Of a stretch of DNA of 64,000 nt, positions 57,122 to 64,000 are shown piece by piece. The notes below the pieces were generated by a model. It searched no databases. It saw only the letters and a program-made list of their open reading frames with translations, and was not told where the DNA came from. Within the stretch, counting starts at the first letter, position 1; each line of letters starts with the position of its first letter. Origin of the DNA: Polytrichum commune (taxonomy: Eukaryota; Streptophyta; Polytrichopsida; Polytrichales; Polytrichaceae); NCBI GenBank assembly GCA_950295325.1, contig OX485804.1, positions 8,806,001 to 8,870,000 of the forward strand. The letters are read 5' to 3'. Both the position numbers and the translations under genes were made by a program.

Positions 57122-59233
57122 ATGGCTCATGTGCCTGCTAACGGAGAAGTGGGGATGGCAATCCTTTATGCTGATGGACAGAGAGTCCCACTTACCTTTC
57201 GGATGGAGGACAGCGGACTAGCTTACGTGACGTCCCAACGTTTGAGTAGTCGGTTCGGTTTCAGAGAGGACACTATTGTTGTTGACGAGGATATATTCGA
57301 TGTTGTCACGTCAGAACTTATACACACCCTTGGTCGCATTTCGCATCGAGATGAGAACAATAACATGTTTTGGACTCTTCATCCAGGTAGTTACCGAGTC
57401 TATGGCCTCACTGAATCTCAGATGGCTGCTTCTACTGAGATCCTCACTCCTCGCTCTTCCTCTACCTGCACCATTCAAACTCCTCTGCCACGTGATGTGA
57501 AGGTCAAGCTCGAGCCCGGTCTCGAGACGCCTATTGTAGAGAACTCTAGAGTAGAATCTGTAATTACACTTTCTTCAGATGATGAGGTCAGTCCCACCAA
57601 GCCCCCGCCTCAGGTTATAGTTGGTGGGGACGCTCCTAAAGTATATCCTTTGTCGCAAGAAATTGTTAGCATAGTACCATTATTAAAACAACTTGCAACA
57701 ATGCCGGGAAAAAAAAATATTCTTAAAAAAATAGACTACTCGGTGATTAGACACGACATGGTAGAGTACCTTCCTGCTCTGTTCGATGGTGTTGTCATCT
57801 TCGAGTTGCCACCTGCTAGTCACACGGCCGCACGGTCACAGGCCAAGTCTATGCAGGGAATGGACAAGCGTTACGACGGCCATGTGTGGACGAAGACCAT
57901 CACCACCAACATCACAAACGACTTTGGTTTGTCCTTCCGTTCTTCCGCCTGCGTTGGACACATGCGTTGCAACAACAAGGAGTGCGAATATCTGATCCGC
58001 CGACCTCGTATTTTCCAAGTCAACGAGACAGAGTTTGAAGGTTGTTCCCTACAAGCCTTTGTAGTGGATCAAACACCACCAACAGAGTCCACTCTTGTTT
58101 GCAAGGTATGTAAAGAACCCCCGGCATGTATTGCTACATGTGGAGCAAAGATTTATTATGTGGCTGGCAAAATCAACCATACAAGAGCGTGTATCCACCT
58201 AGGAACTCACGATCACCCAGTCAAGGTGGGCGACTACAGAGACACTAAGGCTGAGATCAATGGCTTAATTGAAGAACAAATCGAGAAGACTCCCCAGGCT
58301 ACCAAGAGTGCAGTGGTGCTGGAGGCTAGCAAAGTTCTAATTGGCAACTATCTTCTTCAATTCGATGGCGTGCCGCCAAAGAAGCTCACTCTAGAGGAAC
58401 TTGTTCATGTCTTTGACCAATGCAAGGACATGGCTTCCCCAAACATCCGCAACAAGGTTATGAACTTCCGTTTCCTCAGAAGGTATGGTGTCATGGACTC
58501 TATCACCAAACTCCGTGGAATCAATTTATGGGCCTTTGTTCAGGAGAACAAATTTCCAGGTCAAGGGGCTGATCTTGACAAGGTTTTTGTCTTCAAGATG
58601 TCGGAAGTCGGTCCTGGTAGTGGTGTGGACTTGGTGAAGCGTATGCAGCCCGGCGAAGATCTGGAGAATGCCTGGATGATGTTCAACCATGTCAAACGTG
58701 TAAGACAATGGACCACAATGGCATGCCACGTGTATGACTCCACATATTGTCGTGTCATGACCATTGCAAGTTGTGACATGCAATCTGAGGGCTCTGATGC
58801 CCAGATCGTTTTCTGGAAAAATCTCAATGCTATCATAGAAAGAAATGGCGTTGTCAAGCCCAACTTCAAGGGTTTCATGGCCGACAGCGCCCAGGCCAAC
58901 TGGAATGCAGTTCGGATCATATATGGCAACGGGAAGAAGGAGGACTGCATGGACGACCGGGAGAGAACCTGTCAGTTTCACTGGACCCAGTCTATGGTCA
59001 AATATACTGAGAAGTACATTCCCGAAGAACTCTGGGAGCAACACAAGAAGATGTGCCACCAATATAGGACGGCGAGGACCATGGACGAAGCTGAGAGTCT
59101 ATACCATGGGCTACGTGCATGGTGGGTGTCCGCTGGGGCAGTGACAGAGAAGGCCCTAAACAAACTAGAGCTCTGGATTACATTCTGGCACTACCGTTAT
59201 CGCCAATGGGGAGGGGGAAACTCAAGTATGTGA
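57122..59233 (+). CDS. MULE-type transposase-like protein, probably C-terminally truncated
   Basis: Cut-and-paste DNA transposase of the Mutator-like group. From the ATG at 57122 (MAHVPANGEVGM; the frame is open further upstream) the protein runs about 703 aa. Its first 270 residues are an unrecognised N-terminal region. Next come Cys pairs (CVGHMRCNNKEC, CKVCKEPPAC) and a WRKY/FLYWCH-like CxxH..HxH (ACIHLGTHDHP). The catalytic region shows candidate acidic residues in VYDSTYC, FMADSAQANWNAV and DEAESLYHG, with the MULE-typical CxxH (CQFHWTQ) between the second Asp and the Glu. It stops at 59233, soon after KLELWITFWHYRY, where related proteins usually continue, so it is probably cut off. It is a single long open frame without introns, on the strand opposite to copies A and C. 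Confidence 0.75.
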   Translation: MAHVPANGEVGMAILYADGQRVPLTFRMEDSGLAYVTSQRLSSRFGFREDTIVVDEDIFDVVTSELIHTLGRISHRDENNNMFWTLHPGSYRVYGLTESQMAASTEILTPRSSSTCTIQTPLPRDVKVKLEPGLETPIVENSRVESVITLSSDDEVSPTKPPPQVIVGGDAPKVYPLSQEIVSIVPLLKQLATMPGKKNILKKIDYSVIRHDMVEYLPALFDGVVIFELPPASHTAARSQAKSMQGMDKRYDGHVWTKTITTNITNDFGLSFRSSACVGHMRCNNKECEYLIRRPRIFQVNETEFEGCSLQAFVVDQTPPTESTLVCKVCKEPPACIATCGAKIYYVAGKINHTRACIHLGTHDHPVKVGDYRDTKAEINGLIEEQIEKTPQATKSAVVLEASKVLIGNYLLQFDGVPPKKLTLEELVHVFDQCKDMASPNIRNKVMNFRFLRRYGVMDSITKLRGINLWAFVQENKFPGQGADLDKVFVFKMSEVGPGSGVDLVKRMQPGEDLENAWMMFNHVKRVRQWTTMACHVYDSTYCRVMTIASCDMQSEGSDAQIVFWKNLNAIIERNGVVKPNFKGFMADSAQANWNAVRIIYGNGKKEDCMDDRERTCQFHWTQSMVKYTEKYIPEELWEQHKKMCHQYRTARTMDEAESLYHGLRAWWVSAGAVTEKALNKLELWITFWHYRYRQWGGGNSSM

Positions 59234-59834
59234 GCGTAGAGCGGAGAGCGGAGAATGGAGATCGGAAATTTTAAAATTTGTTGGGTTATTTAAGGAGAAA
59301 CAATGCCTAATTCCGTGGATTTTATAGATAGTATGTCTTCAATTTGGGGGAAATGCACCCCATTCCCGTGGAGATAATAATCGAACATTGTGAGAAGAAC
59401 AAACGAAACCTATAGGCGTGGAAGATTGTAGATGTTATCAAACATTTTATAGTCTAGATTTCAAATAGTTTCATATCAAATTAGGGTTGACGTCATCAAT
59501 TGAAAACAAATCAACATATGATGAACATATGAGGTAAACCTTAACACAAAGCATTCAAACCTCAACACAAAAAATTCAACCTTATCACAAACCATTCAAA
59601 AACACTCACAACCTTAGGTTATCTCAAGTACAACTAAACTAGGCAACCTCCAAAGAATATTCAACCCGCACACCCGAACATATCAAAAGAATTGAAACCA
59701 AATACAAACCTAAACTGAATTAGGAATTACACAAGGTTTGGAAAAGGAACATGGAAATCCAACAAACAAACTTATAAATATTTATAGCAAAAACAAAACA
59801 TATGGTAGGGAGGTCCGATACACACGAGGAGTAG
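59234..59834. other. Spacer between transposase and copy C
   Basis: Starts with a short purine-rich GAGCGGAGA tandem stretch at about 59230-59265, then AT-rich DNA with CAAACCTTAACACAAA-like short repeats (59520-59600). No gene seen. Confidence 0.5.
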
Positions 59835-62800
59835 TCAACAACTAGGACTACCATGTCTATCACTATCCTCGCCCTCCTCGGCCTCTATGTCTAGATAATC
59901 TAATACTAGGTTATTGAAAGGGCGGATGCGAAGAGGAGGTGGGGACGGTGCTTCCGCCAAGAGATTGGCAAGCCCAGCCACATAGGAAGGGAGCTCGAAC
60001 GTCGTCGAAGGCGAGGAAAACATGTCGGCGGTAAGGACACGAATTGGGCTAAGAAATGGAGCTCTGAACAAACATGACAAGAAAAAAATTACATTAGACA
60101 ATGACAACAACTTCAAAGCGAGAAGGAAAGAAATGAAAAGAAGAAGTTCGAAGCCAACAACGAACTTACGCACACAACAAATCAAAGTTGCGCTTCGCCA
60201 TCTTGCGGGGGGGAGGAACAAAAACCGATCCCCGTTGTGGGGCCACGTATTGTGAGGTGTGTTCTTGCTCTGCCTCACGCATGGGGAGGAGGAGTGACTT
60301 GAAGATGTCGATGTCCGACTCTAAAGCCACAATATGGCGTTGAATGGAGCGGCATGCAAGGACGGAACCTCCTAATACAACCAATTGCGGAAATGTAAGG
60401 AGACGGGAATGAAAGGAAAATTAAACAAGTAAAAAAAAATTAAAAAAAATTAAAAAATGAAAATGAAAAACAAGGAGATTAAGGACATACCAACGCCACA
60501 TTGCCAATCTAATATAATGTCGTCCTTGTCCGTGAGTGCGGAAAAAAGAATAGAAAAAAAATCGGCTCGTTTTTCACGAGCATCTTTCCATGGCACTCCG
60601 CCTTCCCTCATAGATTGGTTATTAGCATCAACGAAGCTGTTGAGCCATCCATCTCTCTTAAGATTGTACCCCTTATCATCAACCTCCGAAGTGCGGACTC
60701 TCAAAACTGACTCATTACGAACGAGGACCTTGATGAAAAACTTGCGAGTCTGGAAGAAATCCGAACCTTGGAATTAGGAATTCTGAAAAACAAGGAAAAA
60801 ACAAAAAAAAACCCAAATGTGAGGAAAGAAAGGAATTACCAATTCGGATGAAGAAGTGGGCGACTGAAGATCGAGGTCATTCATTCCGAACCAGTCTTCG
60901 GCGACGTAGAACTCCTCTGTGTATGCCTAGTTATGAATCGACCTAGATACTTCAGGATCTGCGGCGTGTGCAAAGACTAGGACGCCGTCGTCATGCATGT
61001 TAGCACTAGCAAAGGCAAACAAAACCTCGAAGTAAGAAGGAGATCGAGTGTTCCACTTAGGAACCTCTAAAGGAGAGGCATATATGTTAGGGACACGGAG
61101 GTTCTCGGGGACATCTGCAAAGAGAAGATCAATCCCTGTGTGAACCTTAGGCTTCGTATTAGGACGAATACGGCCCCCTCCAACTTGCGAGGCAAAAATT
61201 GAAAGAAATTAAAAAAAAACATAGATCAAGAATGTGGATTAAACGAAAAAAACATTGAATGTTACACTGACCTTTGTAATGAATTCTTGGATGCGACGGC
61301 AGGCCGGAGGTTGAACCTTAGTTCGCATGAGGTCCTCTATCATCTCCCCCATGTCGACATTCTCAATCAAAAGGAGAGAAGACGACTTCTCTGAAGAAGT
61401 TGCGGAGGTATCAGGCGCGACGGCCTTCCTCTTGCGAGGAACGGAGGCTAGGGGAGGGTCACACCGCTATGGGAAGGCGCAGGAACAAGGTCTGGAGCTA
61501 TGGCAGAAGGAGTTGCAGATGGACTACCGACAACAGTTGTGGTTGGAGCAGCCGTACGCTGAACGGAGGCCTTAATGTAAGAACGAGTGGACACCTGACT
61601 GGAGGCCACCCTCTTACCTTTCCCCTTACCCTTTGCAGACCCAACCTCTTTCACAATGGGGGGAGGAGGAGGAATGGGGTCTTCTTCCGGCTCCTCCTCC
61701 AGTTCAATTACCTCCGGGGAAGAGGACACCAAGCTGCTGTAAAGGGATTCCTTTGGTTCGGGAACGAAACCACGTGAACAATCCAAGTACTAGCCACCTG
61801 CGACCAAGTGCGGGTGGGGGAATTTGGTAATCTGCATGAGAGTGTATACACACTGACTGTACCTCGTATCGAACCATTCTTGGAGGAATGACGGCAAAGA
61901 AGAAGAAGGAAAAGCATTCTTGACGACAAGCTCACGATGAATGTACTTGCATAATATAGGGTATGAGAATACGAAAAATGAAGCAAAAAAAAGAATGGAA
62001 TGAAATAAGGTAAAACAAATCAATATCAAAAAAGGGATTACCGATAAGCAACGCGCTTGATAGCAATGGGGCCTTCTTCAAATTCCAAGAGATCAAGGCC
62101 TTTGACAAATTTTAAATCTCCCTTGTCGTCAAAATAAACCAAAAATGCCTTGTCCCACAAAATCAGCCTCCAATGCTCAACGTAATTGGCAGGTTGGAGA
62201 ATATCCTCCGAGGAACCCCAGTCAATGTCAACATCCGCCTCATTCTCAAATGAAGCAATCTCAGCCTCAACCCCCTTCTCCAACTATGAAAAGAATGAAA
62301 AATAGTTTAGAAACCAGATTCCAAAAGTCATTAAAGAAATCTAAAACTAGGCATTGAAAATACACATATACCAAGCACATTGAGGTTATTGATTTCCACA
62401 TATCAGTTCTAGTAAGCTTGAAAACAGATTCTAGGATTGACTTCATAATTCATTAACCAGCCCCCTGAGGTTCCTGATTTGCACATAGTAGTTCTAGGAA
62501 GCCCGAACCTAGACTCTAGGATTGACTTCATAATTAATGAAACAACCATTGAGGTTCCCGATTTCCACATATTAGTTGTAGTAAGCCTGAAACTAGACTC
62601 TAGGATTGACTACATAATCAAATATCAAGCCCCTTGAGGTCCCTGATTTCCACATATTAGTTCTAGTAAGCCTGAAAACAGACTATAGGATTGACTTCAT
62701 AATTCATTAACCAGCCCCTTGAGGTTCTTGATTTCCACATATTTGTTCTAGTAAGCCCGAAACTAGAGTCTAGGATTGACTTAATTATTCATTAACCAAC

Positions 62801-64000
62801 CACTTGAGTAGCATGATTTCCACATATTAGTTCTAATAAGCATGAAACATGACACAAGGCATGACTTCAAAATTCATTAACGAGCCCCTAGGGGTTCCTG
62901 ATTTCCCCACCATAGTCCAATATTGGGCCTAGACACCACACATTCTAACACCCTCTCAGAACCGAGAGGGTGGCCAACTATGTATAAACCAGAATCCATA
63001 TTCTAAAACTCATTCTAAAAATCTAAGACGAGTCCTTCAAAGTCCACATTAACAAGCACATGGAGGTTCCTGATTTACACATATTAGTTATAGTAAGCAT
63101 GAAACTAGACTCTAGGAGTGACTTTATAATCAAATATCAAGCCCCTTGAGGTCCCTGATTTCCACATTATTAGCTCTTATAGGCCAGAAACTTTACTCAA
63201 GGCTTGAATTCAAAACTCCTAGACCAGCCCCTTGGGGTTCCTCATTTCCAAATACTAGTTCTAATTGGCCAGAAACTTGACTCAATGCTTGACTTCATAA
63301 TCAAATATCAAGCCCCTTAAGGTCCTTGATTTCCATATATTAGCTCTTATAGGCCAGAAACTTTACTCAAGGCTTGAATTAAAAACTCCTAGACCAACCC
63401 CTTGGGTTCCTGATTTCCCCACCATTTTCCTATATTGGGCCTAGGCACTCCACTTTCTGACACCCTCTCGGAACTGAGAGGGTGCCGAGCTATGTATAAA
63501 CCTGATACACTTTTCTAAATCTCATTCCAGCATTCTTATACTAGTCCTACAAAGTCCACATTTTGACACCCTCTCGAAACCGAGAGGGTGCCCAACTATG
63601 GATAATCCTTATACCATATTCTAAATCTCAATCCACAAATTCAATACTAGTCTTTCAAAGTCCACATTTTGACAAGCTCTCGGAACCGAGAGGGTGCCCA
63701 ACTATGTGTAAACCTGAAACCATATTCTAAAACTCCTTACAGAAATCTAAAATTTGAAATAAAAAACAAAGAACAAACATCATTTCGGAAACCTCGAAAA
63801 GAGAAAGGATCAAAGAGAGGAAAAAAAATTGTAGATGCACCTGAGCCCAGAATGAAGCTTTGTTGAGCCAGTTTTCGAGGACTTTCTCCCTAAGAGGGAG
63901 AGACGATGGAAATCTATTCTTATTTTTGACATCGGCAGGGGAGTTCCACCAACGAAGCCACTTGGCCTTGAAGTGGGCATCGACATGTGCAGTGGCCACC
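59835..64000 (-). pseudogene. Copy C: class beta methyltransferase-like part of the ParB-fusion family (N-terminus outside window)
   Basis: Exons, 5' to 3': about 63999-63850 (KAKWLRWWNSPADVKN ... WLNKASFWAQ); 62283-62042 (WRLILWDKAFLVYF); 61945-61272 (YIHRELVVKNAF, proline and basic linker, frame change near 61449); 61183-60840 (DLLFADVPENLRVPN as motif IV position, HDDGVLVFAH, then an in-frame TAG near 60928 before AYTEEFYVAEDWFGMND); about 60756-60491 (FFIKVLVRNES, WKDAREKRADFFSILFSAL, DWQCGVG); 60371-60170 (GSVLACRSIQRHIVALESD); and 60063-59835 with an acidic tail. Every block has a counterpart in copy A in the same order, including a phase-1 intron that splits motif I. The ParB-like part would lie to the right of the window. 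Activity is doubtful because of the lesions and the missing DPPY. Confidence 0.6.
62350..63720. repeat. Intron of copy C filled by two tandem families, with palindrome family III
   Basis: From about 62350 to 62880 and again to about 63400, units of about 85 bp carry CTGATTTCCACATATTAG, CTAGTAAGCC, GACTCTAGGATTGACTTC and AAGCCCCTTGAGG. From about 62940, and tandemly after 63460, a ~106-bp unit brings a hairpin with arms CACCCTCTC and GAGAGGGTG at 62949-62972, 63461-63484, 63567-63590 and 63673-63696 (the last with one arm mutated), followed by CAACTATGTATAAACC. Confidence 0.85.

Noticed and set aside
34289-64000. Endogenised giant-virus DNA (ParB-like and methyltransferase genes are common there)
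   Set aside because: Genes are spliced with typical plant junctions and the introns hold plant-style repeats. I saw no capsid, packaging or polymerase gene.
40255-64000. DndB/phosphorothioation or restriction-modification system
   Set aside because: The DGQH-type motif is shared by several families. No Dnd partner genes or restriction enzyme is present, and motif IV is altered.

Overview
The window is nuclear DNA of a land plant. It carries three intact, intron-rich plant genes: a UPL3-type HECT ubiquitin ligase, a chloroplast-targeted EPSP synthase and an NAA40-type N-acetyltransferase. When I joined the exons by eye at GT..AG junctions, each gene stayed in one reading frame across the window: about 1,689 aa without its N-terminus, 529 aa and 252 aa. 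Repeat load and intron size suggest a repeat-rich genome. The species cannot be named from what I see.

Layout. 0-9.4 kb (+): UPL3-like gene, 17 exons, entering from the left edge. 9.4-13.3 kb: AT-rich intergenic DNA. 13.3-21.2 kb (-): EPSPS, 8 exons, with foldback elements and other repeats in its introns. 21.2-26.5 kb: intergenic, with a 1.28-kb element bearing about 350-bp terminal inverted repeats. 26.5-31.1 kb (-): NAA40, 7 exons, whose introns share repeat families with EPSPS. 31.1-34.3 kb: no recognisable gene.

34.3-64 kb is accessory and is the most unusual part. On the minus strand it holds three diverged copies (B 40.3-43.5 kb, A 44.4-53.4 kb, C 59.8 kb to beyond the right edge) of what reads as one composite gene family. 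Copies A and B carry a ParB/DGQHR-like domain (D-G-N/Q-H). All three carry a module with the motif order of class beta amino-methyltransferases: an altered motif IV first, then the AdoMet-binding motif I near the C-terminus. For copy C the ParB part would lie beyond the window. All three copies carry frameshifts or stops. An FCP1/NIF-like HAD gene, a proline-rich ORF and a coiled-coil ORF lie downstream of copy B on the same strand. A MULE-type transposase lies between copies A and C on the other strand.

Each copy sits among its own family of short palindromes. Copy B has 17 sites of CGAACG-NN-CGTTCG, copy A has CTGTCGGATCCGACAG, and copy C has CACCCTCTC..GAGAGGGTG hairpins. A separate repeat present twice (39.0-39.9 and 53.6-54.1 kb) is built as a string of hairpins, mostly with 5-nt loops. 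My working hypothesis is a decaying, mobile or domesticated family of ParB-methyltransferase-like genes with cis-acting palindromic sites. The domains and palindromes are visible in the sequence; any functional link between them is inference.
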